Assembly: GCA_965153355.1 (NCBI GenBank)
Contig: OZ231126.1
Span: 111,910,001 to 111,974,000, forward strand
DNA: 64,000 bases
Direction: 5' to 3'
From: Flaccisagitta enflata
Lineage: Eukaryota > Chaetognatha > Sagittoidea > Aphragmophora
Positions 1 through 12,900 of this stretch are shown piece after piece (position 1 is the first letter of the stretch; the number at the start of each line of letters is the position of its first letter). Position numbers and translations under genes: made by a program. The notes beneath the pieces are model-generated. The model worked only from the letters and a program-made list of their open reading frames with translations, was not told the DNA's origin and ran no database searches.

Positions 1-3000
1 GGTCAAAATTGAGGAGAATTTGTGTTTATTTGCACTCTTCACTTTATAGGAATTTGATATATATTAAAGGTATTTTTACTTGTTTACATACATGTTACTA
101 GTCAAAAATAACAGGCTTCAAAAATACAGGTCAGATATATCATCAAGATTCCATAAGAAGGAGACAGTGCATCTGAAAATGTTAATATTTGGCTTTTCGC
201 TGTGCTACAGCAAATGCACCAGCATTGACATTTGGTAAATTTCCTGAATATTGTATTGACTACAGCTCCTTGCTGAACTGCCTTTCAAATGACCACTAAT
301 TTTTGTTATCACCTTCTCCAATACGATTTTGGAGTTGATAACTCCAAAATCCATCATCATACACTCATGCCATCCGAACTTCGCCGCTCATTAGATGTTA
401 CTGTGATTTACAAAAACTAAACCGTCGCCGATTTTTCGATTAACGTTGAATTGCTACTGGCAATCTGCATAAATATCGCATAGCTTCACTTCAACCGAGT
501 TTATGCTCAAATTTACTACCTAAGTTCAAAAAACTATTTTCAACCATTTCATTACACTTTCGCTTAGGAGCTAATCCTCGTGCTACTCACACTGGCTCAG
601 AATACATTCATGTTTTTCTGTTCTACTGACAGCAAAAGAGAGGTCGCGAGTGTTGTCTCCTGCTCCATAAGCAGGTTACGTCATTTAAGAACTGACGAAA
701 TCATCAGAAACTGAAAAAGATAACTAAAAACAGATTTAATATTTGCTAGATGGCCGTGCCTAAAATGTGTCAGTACTGCTGAAACAGCCTGGTTTTGCCT
801 ACCTGAGAAGGTCAGACCGAGGAGAACTTGTGTTTTTATTTGTGGATTTTCAAATTTTAAAGTTCTATGAATGGTAATAAATATTTTTAATCCTCTGTTA
901 CTGTTATAATATTAAACAAAATAACAACAAATAAAAAATTATAATGATAACAGTCACATCTTCTATAAGAAATGACATATATCTAAATAAGGTAATTTTA
1001 TTCAAAGTTAAATATTGTTAAATAAACCATATTGATGATTTTTGGTGTGTATCTCCTGAATACAGTATTTTTGACAAAATTTGGCTGCCTTTCAAATGAC
1101 ACTAACCCTTTGTTATCTTCATTCTTTCGATTTTTGAAGTTGATAACCAAAATTCATCACAATATATCTGTATTTGTTATCCTGAACTTGTTATGCTTCA
1201 TTAGATGTTATTGTAAGGAGTTTGGGCTGTAAATCCAAATTCACTGATTTTTCCTGATATTGCATTATTAATTTTTTGCAATTTAAATAATTGAAGTATG
1301 TCACTTTACATCTAAGTCCAAAATTAACCACCATCAGCACCAATAGACAACTCAAAAATTGTTATTCTGTTTCTTCAACAAGATCTTATGTTTGTTTCCA
1401 ACTGATCAGTGTGAGAGGTCGCGGGGTGTTATCTGTCCACAAGAAAATACTACACATACTTTAAGAACTGATCTGAAACCAGTCAGAAACAAAGAGAACT
1501 GCACGCTGAAAACAGATTAAATATTACAATTACGCCTAAAAACAAGTCAAAATTCGCTTGAAACACTGCTCTGCTCTAATTTTGAGAAGGTCACTGAGAA
1601 TTTGTGTTTATTTCAGGATTTGTATTAAAGGTATTTTTAATCTGTTTACATACAGTTAATGCTTACTAGTCAAAAATAACAACAGCCAAAAATGCAGGTT
1701 TGATATCATCAAGATTCTCATAAGAAAGGAACACAGGGCATCTGAAATACAAGATTGTGTCACAGTTGTAAATAACACATTGTGCATCCTTCTGAACATT
1801 GTATTTTTGACTGAAATAAAATTGATTTGCTAACTACTAAAATGAGCCACTACTTTACGTAGCATCATCTTTCCAAATACGATTTTTGTTGGGATAATCA
1901 ATCCATCATTAATATAAATTAAAATACTTAGTGTTGTCTCTGAACTGGTTAGATGCTATTAAAGGAGTATTTGGGGCTGTGCCAATTGTCAGCTGATTTT
2001 CTCTGATATTGTTTGCCACAGCTATAAGTTCTGCATAATATCGCATATTACTTTCACCATTATGTCAGCTCCTACTACCTGTCCAAAACCACTTCACCAC
2101 TACCGCACTGCCAGAGTTAACTTCGCTATTTCAGGCTCGCACAAGATCTGCGCTTAGCTCACGATCAGTATGCGATAGTGTTCGCGAGGCAAAGCTGTCT
2201 CCGTCTTGCCACATGGCTTTTTTAACAATGATCGAAACCATCAGAAACCGAGAAAGAGTAACTTAATGCTGAAAACAAGATTTAATATTTGCTGTGATTA
2301 TACTGTTCAAAACAGGTTCATCGCTGAATTGTTTTTTGCTCTACTCTTTTTTGATAGCTGTCAAATTGAGAGAATTTTAGGCTTATTTCAGGATTTTCAC
2401 TTTAGGTTTATTTTGGGATAAAGGTATTTTTAACTTATTTGATGTTAGCATTATATTTTAGTCAAAATAAATAAACAGTTAAAAAATACAGGTTTGATAA
2501 TAAGATTCTTCATAAGAAGGAGAATAGGGTGCACTGAAAAATAAGGTATTTGACATGTGTCACAGCTGTGTAACACACTGACATTTTGTGCATCCTCTTC
2601 CTGAACATTGCATGATCATAAAACATAAAAGGAATCCGCCTTTCAAAATGACCACTCACTTTATAAAGATCACTAAACACGCATTTTTGAAGCTGACAAC
2701 CCAAAACTATCATCACTGAGCACACCCGAAAATGAATTTTCCCGTTGTCCCCGAACTTGTCATGCTCACAGATGCTACTGCGATTTGCCAAAACTAGTCC
2801 ACAGTTTGATTTTCCAGCTTACAGATCTGCTCAACCAACAACATATCATTCAACGAAGCATGTCAGCCTACATCTAAGTCCAAAATTACACCACACCAGT
2901 TAGAGTTAACTCGTACTGCGCGACACTGCTCAGAACAATCTGCTGCTTCAGCCCACTGGATCAGCGCGAGAGGTTCACCCGTCTTACAGAGGTCACGCTT

Positions 3001-6000
3001 TAACCGATTTCCGACCATCAGGAAATCAGAGAAAGAGAATCTGAAAACACTAGTTTGTTTATTGATTACTACCAGGCTCTGTCACTGTTTGAAACAGCCT
3101 GTTCTTGGCTCACTTGAGAATGAGAGAATTTGTTTAATGAGTTTTTCTCAAATCTTGTGTTCTACGAGAAGCAGCGTGTTTTTAACTTCAATTATTATTG
3201 CCAGCATGTTGCCAGTCAAAATAAACAGGTCAGCCAAATCGACAGGTTTGATATCACAAGATTCTTCCAGCGTTAGCTGGCATAACAGTGACTGAAAATA
3301 AGGTATTTTTGATACTCTTCGCCGTCACGTTAAATGCAACACACGACGATTTGGCAAGTTCCTTCCTTGAACATTGCACTTTTAAAATTGAATTGCTGAA
3401 TCGCCTCAGAAACATCATTCACTTTACGCAGAAGACTACTTCAACATGACATTTTTTAGTTGACAACCTAAAACCGCTCATCAATATATCCAAAAATAAT
3501 TTTCCGTTATCCCAACTTGCTGCTCATTGCATGTTGCCAGTTTAAGCAAATTCAGTTCAGTTTGATTTTTTCGATATTAAACACAAGTTAATTCAGTTAG
3601 CAAATATCGACATTTCACTGAGTTTTTATAGCCAATTTAATATTTAAAAACCAAAGACCATTCACGCACCAGTTAGCTTTAACTGTACTGTTACCACACT
3701 GGCCTAGAACAGATCTTATGTCTTTCCAGTTTACTGACATGAGAGGTCACAGGTGTTAAACTGTCTTACAGCAGGGGTCACTATTTTTAAGAACACTGAA
3801 ACCATCAGAGGTGCTATAAACTCAGTTGAAAATACATTTGGGCCATTTGATAGACATACCAGGCCCAAAATACTGTACTGCTTGCACCACTTGTTTTAAG
3901 TTCTTACTTTGAGAATAATAAATTGAGTGAGTATTCCAGTGGATTGCCCCAGGTTCTGTATTAAAATGTATTTAACTGCCTACTAAATGTACAAACAAAC
4001 AGCTTCAAAAATATACTCTGATAATTATCAAGATCTATATTGAAGTGAGACAATATACTGAGTCTGAAACATAGGGGGTATTTTTTAGCATTTTCAAAGC
4101 TGTGTCACAGTTGTAAAAATGTAACCACGTCGATGATTTTTGACGTGCATTCTCCTTGAACATAGTACTTTGACTGCAAAAATTAATTTTGGGCTGAACT
4201 GCCTTCAAAATGACTAATTTACCACTTTTACCAATAATTACCTTGTCCAATATGGATTTTTGAAGCTTGACAAGCCAAAATCTATTATCCACACATCCAC
4301 AAAATGAATTTTCCCAAGTTGTCCTGAACTTGTGTTATGCTCATTAGATGCTACTAAAGGGATTTGGCCTAAAAAGCTCCCAGTTCACCAGTTTGATTTT
4401 TTCTGACATTGCCTACTAGCCAACTCAGCTACTTTTTGGGTAAATTTGCATAAATATCGTATATTACTTCCAATTGAGTTTTTTTCAGTCAAATTCTACA
4501 ATCGAAGTTCATGTGCCATTTCAATCCACTCATCAGCACTTCAGCTGAGGAGCCGACTCAAAAATTGCTACCCTACTCAACCTCTAGTCTCAGAACAAGA
4601 TCTTATGTTTACCTAGTTCTAACTGATCAGCGTGAGAGGTCGCGAGGGGTGTTGTCTCCTGTCTTATTAAGAGGGGGTCACTATACATATTTTTAAGAAC
4701 TGATCTGAAACCATCAGAAACCGAGAAAAAGAGAACTTGTAATGCAGAAAAACAAGATTTGGGCCATTTGCCAGACATACCTGTCTAAAACAGTGTCAAA
4801 ATTGGCTTGAAACACTTCCAGCCTTTGCTCTACTGAGAATGTCAATGAGGTGAATTTAGTTATTTCATGGATTTTTCTCAGTTTGTTCTATGAATGGATA
4901 AAGGTAGCTTAACTGCTCATACGTTGTTACGCCATTTGTCAAAATAAACAAACAGCCAGCACATATCGATAATAGTCAAGACTTTTTATACAGCGACAAT
5001 AGGCATCTGAAATATGTATTTCGGCATTTTCATGCTGTGTCAAGGTTGTAAAAAGAACCATACGATGGCGTGATCTCTGAATATTGCATTTTTTGATCAT
5101 AAAATTGAATTTTGCCGAATTGCTCTCCAAATGACACTACCTCTTTGTTTACACTGCCTCAAATCACGATTTTTGACAACCTGCACCATCATCACATATT
5201 CAAAAAATGAATTTTTCTTCAATATCCCGAACTGCTGCTTCAGATACAAATGATTAAGAAAATTAATCATTGTTGATTTCTTCTCGATATACATATACTG
5301 GGACTGTGTGTTGATTTAATTGCATAACATCGATATTATTTTATGTCAAACTTCATATCTATTCAAAACATTAATCCACTATCAGCACTTCGCTTAGGGC
5401 TAACTCAAAACGTTACCATCGTCTCTCCACAGAACAAGATCTTATGCTTCTCTGCCCACCGACGCGCGCGAGGGTGTTGTCCCTGTTCTACAGAGGTTAC
5501 CGCTAGCAGTTTACACCGACTGAAACTGCAACAGAAACCAGAGTTATAACTTGTAATGCTGAAAACAACATTCAAACATTTGCCAGACACTGGTTTCAGG
5601 CTCCAATGGCTGAAAACATTTCAGCCTTGCTCTACTTATATGTCAAATATGAGGACTTATTTTATTTTCCAGGATTCAAATTCTGTTCTATGAATGGCTT
5701 TAATTTCATGAGATACTACATGCTATATTTAGTCAAAATAAACAAACGCTTAAAATACAGTATTTGATATCAAGATTCTTCTTATAAGAAGGAGATACAT
5801 GGTATCTGGTATTTTGAGCATTTTCAGTTGTGTCATAGTTGTAAAATGCACATTGATGATTTGTGTATTCTGAATATTGATGATTGTAAAATTGATTCAT
5901 GAACTGCTTCAAATGATCACTACTTTTTACAGTTAATTACCTTTCAAATACGATTTTTGAAGCTTGACACCAAAATCTATCATATCCAAAAATGAATCTT

Positions 6001-6740
6001 CTCCTGTGCCATTCCGGAATATGCTCACAGAGCTGTGTTGGATTACAAAAATTCAAATCCAATAGTTTGATTTTTCTGATATTGTATAGTTGTCCTCAGT
6101 TATGCTTCAACATAAATATCGTATATTACTTCAATTATATGTCAGGTCTCAATTGCTTCAAAATCCAGCTTAACCACTTCATCAGCACTTCAGCTAGAGT
6201 TAATCAAAATACACTTATTCCTGCCAGAACAAGATCTTGTTCAATGATCAGCAGAGGTCGCGAGGGTGTTGTTCCCCACCCTTATGTCACATTTTAAGAA
6301 CTGATCTGAAACCATCAGAAACTGAGAAAAGAGCACCTGTAATGCTGAAAACAATTAAATATTTGCTGACATACCAGGTCAAAAAACAGTCGTGTTCCGC
6401 TGAAACACCTGCTTTGCCTCTGGCTTTGAGAAGAACAACTGAGAATTTGCTTATTTATGGATTTTCAAATTTTAGTTCTTGTGACAGGTTAAAGGTATTT
6501 TTTTAACTTGTTTATTAAGCAAGATGTTTACTTAGTCAAAAATAAATAATACCAAAATACAGGTTTGATAATAGAATAAGATTCTCTATAAGAATGAATA
6601 GTGGGTATTTTGAGCATTTTCAAAGCTGCTAAAATACAGTTAAATGCAACCATTGATGATTTATGTGCATCTCCTGAACATTGTATTTTTGACTAAAATT
6701 ACTTGTTAACACTATTTTTTTAGTAGCACTACTTTTCTCA
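1..6740 (-). repeat. Degraded satellite array, minus orientation, left edge
   Basis: The whole stretch reads as the reverse complement of the 974-bp monomer, but heavily diverged. The landmark around CTTCTCAAATACGGATTTTTG recurs in altered form near 305, 1130, 1880, 2680, 3440, 4245, 5160, 5945 and 6735. That spacing averages about 800 bp instead of 974, so copies are shortened by many small deletions spread along their length. The copy at about 4040-4800 is much better preserved and carries the 'V' subtype markers seen at the right end of the window (CTGAGTCTGAAACAT, GAGCCGACTCAAAAATTG). I see no gene or non-satellite insert here. The open frames are short and match monomer phases. The decay could be array-edge degeneration or poor consensus sequence at a contig end. 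The repeat identity is certain, the cause is not. Confidence 0.85.
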
Positions 6741-6935
6741 TTGATTTTGGGTTGTCAAGCCCAAAATCCGCATTTGAGAAGGTAGTACACATGTAAAAGG
6801 GGTGAATTGGTCATTTTGAAGGCAGTTCAGCCCAAAATTCAATTTTGTAGTCAAAGTACACTGTTCAAGGATGCACACCAAAATCATCAATGTGGTTGTA
6901 TTTTTACAACTCAGACACAGCTTTAAAAATGCTCA
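6615..6935. repeat. Head-to-head inversion point (palindrome, 34-bp loop)
   Basis: Minus-orientation satellite stops at 6740 (ACTACTTTTCTCA), and plus-orientation satellite starts immediately with GATTTTGGGTTGTCAAGC. The minus arm 6721-6740 can pair with the plus arm from about 6775 (TGAGAAGGTAGTAC), leaving 6741-6774 as a loop. The pairing continues outward imperfectly: the TTTTCAAAGCTG block near 6620 mirrors CAGCTTTAAAAATG near 6920. Plausible explanations are a fold-back or template-switch inverted duplication, an inversion with a breakpoint here, or a palindromic long-read artefact. Confidence 0.8.
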
Positions 6936-9900
6936 AAACACCTCTTATGTTTTAGACTCAGCCTATTGTCTCCCTTCTTATAAGAGAATCTTGATATTAT
7001 CAAACCTGTATTTTTTGGCTTGTTTGTTTTTTTTTTGACTAAGTAAGCATGCTAACATGTAAACAAGTTAAAAATACCCTTAATACTATTCATAGAACCC
7101 AAAAATTGAGAAAAATCCACCAACTAAAGCCCAAATTCTCCTCACTTTTGACCTTCTCAAAATTAGAGCAAAACAGGTATTTTCCAAGCCAATTTTGACC
7201 TGTTTTGGGCCTGGTATGTCTAGCAAATGGCCCAAATCTTGTTTTTCTGCATTATGCTCCTCTTTTCTGCTTCGATGGCTTTCAGATCAGTTCTTAAAAA
7301 TATGTATAGTGACCCTCTCTTAATAAGATAGTAGTTAACACTCCTCGCGACCTCTCACGCTGACAAGTTAGAACCAGGAAAACATAAGATCTTGTTCTGA
7401 GCCCGGAGGCTGAGTAGTGTAGCAATTCTTTGAGTTGGCTCCTAAGCTGAAGTGCTGATGAGTGATTTGTAGTTAGTTTTTGACCCTAGATTGTAGAATT
7501 TGACCGCAAAAAACTCTAATTGGCACATAATGCAGCATTTTATGCAAATTTGCCCAAAAAGTAGCTGAGTTGGCTTGTAGGCTATATCAGGAAAAATCAA
7601 ACTGGTGGATTTGGATTTTTTTAGCCCAAATCCCTTTAGTAACATCTAATGAGCAACTTCCAAGTTCAGGATAACTGGGAAAATTATTTTATAGAATGAT
7701 GATGATTTTAAGTTGCTTTCAAGCTTCAAAATCCGTATCAGAAGGCAGGTGCTAGCGTAAAGGGGCAGTGTGATTGTCATTTTGAAGGCAGTTCAGCCCA
7801 AAATTCACTTTTGTAGTCAAAGCACAATGTTCATGGAGGATGCACACTGTACATCATCAATGTGGCTGTATTTTTACAACAGTGACACAGCTTTGAAAAT
7901 GCTCATGCTACCCCTTATTTTTCAGATGCACCCTATTGACCCCCTCTTTCTAAGAGAATCTTGATATTGTCAAACCTGTATTTTTTGGTTTGTTTGCTTG
8001 CCTTTGGACTAAGTAAGCATGCTAACATGTAAATGTGTTAAAAATACCTTTAATACCATTCATAGAACCTAAAACGATAGAAAACTACCTTAAATAAAGC
8101 CTAAATTTCTCAATTTTTGACCTTCTCAAAATTAGAGCAAAACAGGTGTTTTTCAACAATTTTGGACCTGTTTTGGGCCTGGTATGTCTAGCAAATGGCC
8201 CAAATCTTGTTTTTCAGCATTACAAGTTCTCTTTTTCTCAGTTTCTGATGGTTTCAGATCAGTTCTTAAAAATATGTATAGCAGACCCCCATAAGACAGA
8301 CAACATCTCATGCACCCTCTCACGCCAGACTGGGTTAGAACCAGGAAACTACAAGATCTTGTTCTGAGCCCGGAGGTTATGGTAGCAATTTTTGAGTTGG
8401 CTCCTAAGCTGGAAGTGCTGATGAGGATTGAATAGTTTTACCTGATTGCAGAATGACCGCAAAAACCAATTGGAAGTAATATACGATATTTATGCAAATT
8501 TGCCCAAAAAGTAGCTGAGTTGGCTTGTAGGCAATATCAGGAAAAATCAAACTGGTGGATTTGGATTTTTTTAGCCCAAATCCCTTTAGTAACATCTATT
8601 TAGCATAACCCAAGTTCAGGATAACTTTAGAAAATTCATTTTTGGATATATTGATGATGGATTTTGGGTTGTCAAGCTTCAAAAATCCGTATTTGAGAAA
8701 AGGTAGTGCTACGTAAAAGGGGTGAATTGGTCATTTTGAAGGCAGTTCAGCCCAAAAATCAATTTTGTAGTCAAAGTACAATGTTCAAGGAGGATGCACA
8801 CCAAAAATCATCAATGTGGTTGCATTTTTACAACTGTGACACAGCTTTGAAAATGCTCAAAATACCCCTTATTTTTCAGATGCAACTTATTGCTTCTTCT
8901 TATACAGAATCTTTGATATTACTGAACCCAAAATGGGCTTGTTTGTTTATTTTTGACTATGTTACTTTATTAACATGTAAACAAGTTAAAAAGTAAATAA
9001 TTTCCTTTTAATTACCATTCATAGAACTCAAAAATTTGAGAAAACTACCCAAATAAAGTTTCTCAAATTCTCCTCAATTTTAACCTTCTCAAAATAAGAG
9101 TAAAATAGGTGTTTTTCATGCCATTTTTGACCTGTCTTGGGCCTAGTATGTCCAGCAAATGGCCCAAATCTTGTTTTTCAGCATTCTAAGTTTCCTTTTT
9201 CTCAGTTTCTGATCATTTCAGATCAGTTGCCCTAAATACGTATACAGACCCTCTCTTAATAAGACAGGAGACACCACCCCTCGAGACCTCTCACGATGAT
9301 CAGTTAGAACTAGGAAAACATAAGATCTTGTTCTTATCTTCGAGGTTGAGAGAGGTAGCACTTCTGAGTTGGCTCCTAAGCTGAAGTGCTGATGAGTGAC
9401 TTGGAATAGTTTTTGGACCCTAGATTGTAGCACTTAATCTAAAACCTAATTAAAGTAATATAGCGATATTTATAAAATTTGCCCAAAAAGCATTATTAGT
9501 CAGAAAATATCAGGAAAAATCAAATCAGGATCATTTTTAGCCCAACCTTTAGTAACATCTAAGATATAATCCAAAGTTCAGGACAATCGGTACCCATTTT
9601 TGGATATAGCTGATGATGGATTTTGGGTTGTCAAGCTTCAAAAAATCCAGATTTAATAAAGCCACGAAAAAGGTGAATTGGTCATTTGAAGGCAGTTCAG
9701 CCCAAAATTCTATTTCTTAGTAAAAGTACACTGCTCAAGGAGCATGCACACCAAATGTCATCACTGTGGTGGTATTTTTACAACTGTGACACAGCTTTGA
9801 AAATGCCTAAAATACCCCTTATTTTTCAGATGCACCCTATTGTCTCCCTTCTTATAAGAGAATCTTGATATTATAAAACCTGTATTTTTTGGCTTGTTTG

Positions 9901-12900
9901 TTTATTTTTTGAATAAGTAAGCATGCTAACATGTAAACAAGTTAACAATACCATTAAAACCATTCATAGAACCAAAAATTTGAGAAAAATCCACCAACTA
10001 AGCCTCAAATTTTCCTCAATTTTGACCTTCTCAAAATTAGAGCAAAACATGAGTTTTGCTTGACAATTTTGACCTGCTTTGGGCCTTGTAAGTCTAGCAA
10101 ACAGCCCAAATCTTGTTTTTCTGCACTATAAGCTCTCTTTTTCTCAGCTTCTGATGGTTTCAGATCAGCCCTTAAAAATATGTATAGTGACCCCTTCTTA
10201 ATAAGACAGGAGACAACGCCACTAGCGATCTCTCACGCTGATATGGTAGAATTAGGAAAACATGTTATCTTGTTCTGAGCCCGGAGGTTGAGTAGGGCAA
10301 TTTTTTGAGCGGCCTTGCTTTGAAGTGCTGACAGAGTTGATTGAAATAGTTTTTGGACTTAGATTGTAGAATTTGACTCCTCAAAACTCAATTGGAAGTA
10401 ATATACGATATTTATGCAAATTTGCCCAAAAAGTAGCTGAGTTGGCTTGTAGGCAATATCAGGAAAAATCAAACTGGTGGATTTGGATTTTTTTAGCCCA
10501 AATCCCTTTAGTAACATCTAATGAGCATAACCCAAGTTCAGGATAACTTGGGAAAATTCATTTTGTGGATATATTGATGATGGATTTTAGGTTGTCAAGC
10601 TTCAAAAATCCGTATTTGACAAGGTAGTGCTATGTAAAAGGGGTGAATTTGTCATTTAGAAGGCTGTTCAGCCCAAAATTCAATTTTTTAGTCAAAGTAC
10701 AATGTTCAAGGAGGATGCACACTCCAAAATCATCAATACAGTTGCATTTTTACAACTGTCATACAGCTTTGAAAATGCTCCTACCACCCTTTATTTTTCA
10801 GATGCACCCCATTGTCTCCCTTTCATAAGAGAATCTTTGATATTATCAAACTATATTTTTGGCTTCTGTTTGCTTATTTTTATCAAGTAGCATACAACAT
10901 GTAAACAAGTTAAAAATACCTTTAATAATATTCATAGAACCTAAAATTTGAGAAAACTCCACCAAACAGTAGTTTCAAATTCTCTCACAATTTAATCTTC
11001 TCTTTCTTAAAATTGTATAAAACAGGTGTTTTTCAAGCCAATTTTGACCTGTTTTAAATTATATACCACAAAATGGCCCAAATCTTGTTTCGCACATGCT
11101 CCCTTTTCTCAGTTTCATGCTTCAGACTGCTCTTAAAAATATGTATAGTGACCCCTCTTAATAAGACAGGAGACAACATTCCTCGCGACCTCTCACGCTG
11201 ATAAGTTAGAACTAGGAAAACATAAGATCTTGTTCTGAGCCCGGAGGTTGAGTAGGGTAGCAATTTTTGGAGTTGGCTCCTAAGCCGAAGTGCTGATGAG
11301 TGGACTGAAATAGTTTTTGGACTTAGATTATAGAATTTGACTCCAAAAACCTCAATTGGAAGTAATATACGATATTTATGTAAATTCTGTCGAAATAGCT
11401 GAGTTGGCCAGAGTGTCATTGTGAAAATCAAACTGGTGGATTTGTGGGATTTTTAGCCCAAACCCTTTAGTAACATCTAATGAGCATAACCCAAGTTCAG
11501 AACACCTTGGGAAAAATCTATTTTTGGATATATTGATGATGGATTTTGGGCTGTCAAGCTTCAAAAATCCGTATTTGGAGGTTGGGTAAAGCAGAAAAGG
11601 GGTGAATTGGTCATTTTGAAGGCAGTTCAGCCCAAAATTCAATTTTGTAGTCAAAGTACAATGTTCAAGGAGGATGCACACCAAAAATCATCAAAGTGCT
11701 TGCATTTTTACAACTGTGACACAGCTATGAAAATGCTCAAAATACCTCTTATTTTTCAGATGCACCCCATTGTCTCCCTTCTTATAAGAGAATCTTGATA
11801 ATATCAAACCTGTATTTTTTGGCTTGTTTGTTTATTTTTTGACTAAAGCATGCTAACATGTAAACAAGTTAAAAATGTCTTTTAATTATCTTACAGAACC
11901 TAAAATTTGAGAAAAATCCAACAAATAAAGCCTAAATTCTCCTCACTTTGACCTTCACTTTAGAGCAAAAATAGGTGTTTTTCGTCAATGGACTCTGTTT
12001 TGGGCCTGTGGCTGTCTAGCAAATGGCCCAAATCTGACAGCACATAAGTTCTTTTCAAGCTTCTCGATGGTTTCAGATCAGCCCTAAAAATATGCATAGT
12101 GACCTCTAATAAGACAGAGACAATACCCTCGACCTCTCACGCTGACTCAGTTAGGAACCAGAAGTCATACGATCTTGTTCTGAGCCCGGAGGTTGAGTAG
12201 GGGTAGTAATTTTTTTGAGTTGACTCCCAAGCTGCAGTGTTGATGAGTGGACTGAAATAGTTTTTGGATTTAGATTGTAGAACCTGACCGCAAAAAACTC
12301 AATTGCCAGCAATATACAATATTTATGAAAAATTGCCCAAAAAGTAGCTGAGTTGGCATGAAGGCAATATCAGGAAAATCAAACTGGTGGATTTGGATTT
12401 TTTTAACCCAAATCCCTTTAGTAACATCTAATGAGCATAACCCAAGTTCAGGACAACTTTAGAAAATTCATTTTTGGATATATTGATGATGGATTTTGGG
12501 TTGTCAAGCTTCAAAAATCCGTATTTGAGAAGGTAGTACTACGTAAAAGGGGTGAATTGGTCATTTTGAAGGCAGTTCAGCCCAAAATTCGATTTTGTAG
12601 TCAAAGCACAATGTTCAAGGAGGATGCACACCAAAATCATCAATGTGGTTGCATTTTTACAACCAGGACATACTTTTGGTGCCCAAAATACCCCTTATTT
12701 TTCAGATGCACCCATTGCCTCCTTCTTATAAGGAATCTTGATATTATCAAACCTGTATTTTTATTGTTTGTTTGGTTTTTTGACTAAGTACATGCTAACA
12801 TGTAAACAAGTTAAAATACCCTTAATACTATCTAGAACCTAAAATTAGAGAAAAATCCACCAAATAAAGCCTAAATTCTCCTCAATTTTGACCTTCTCAA

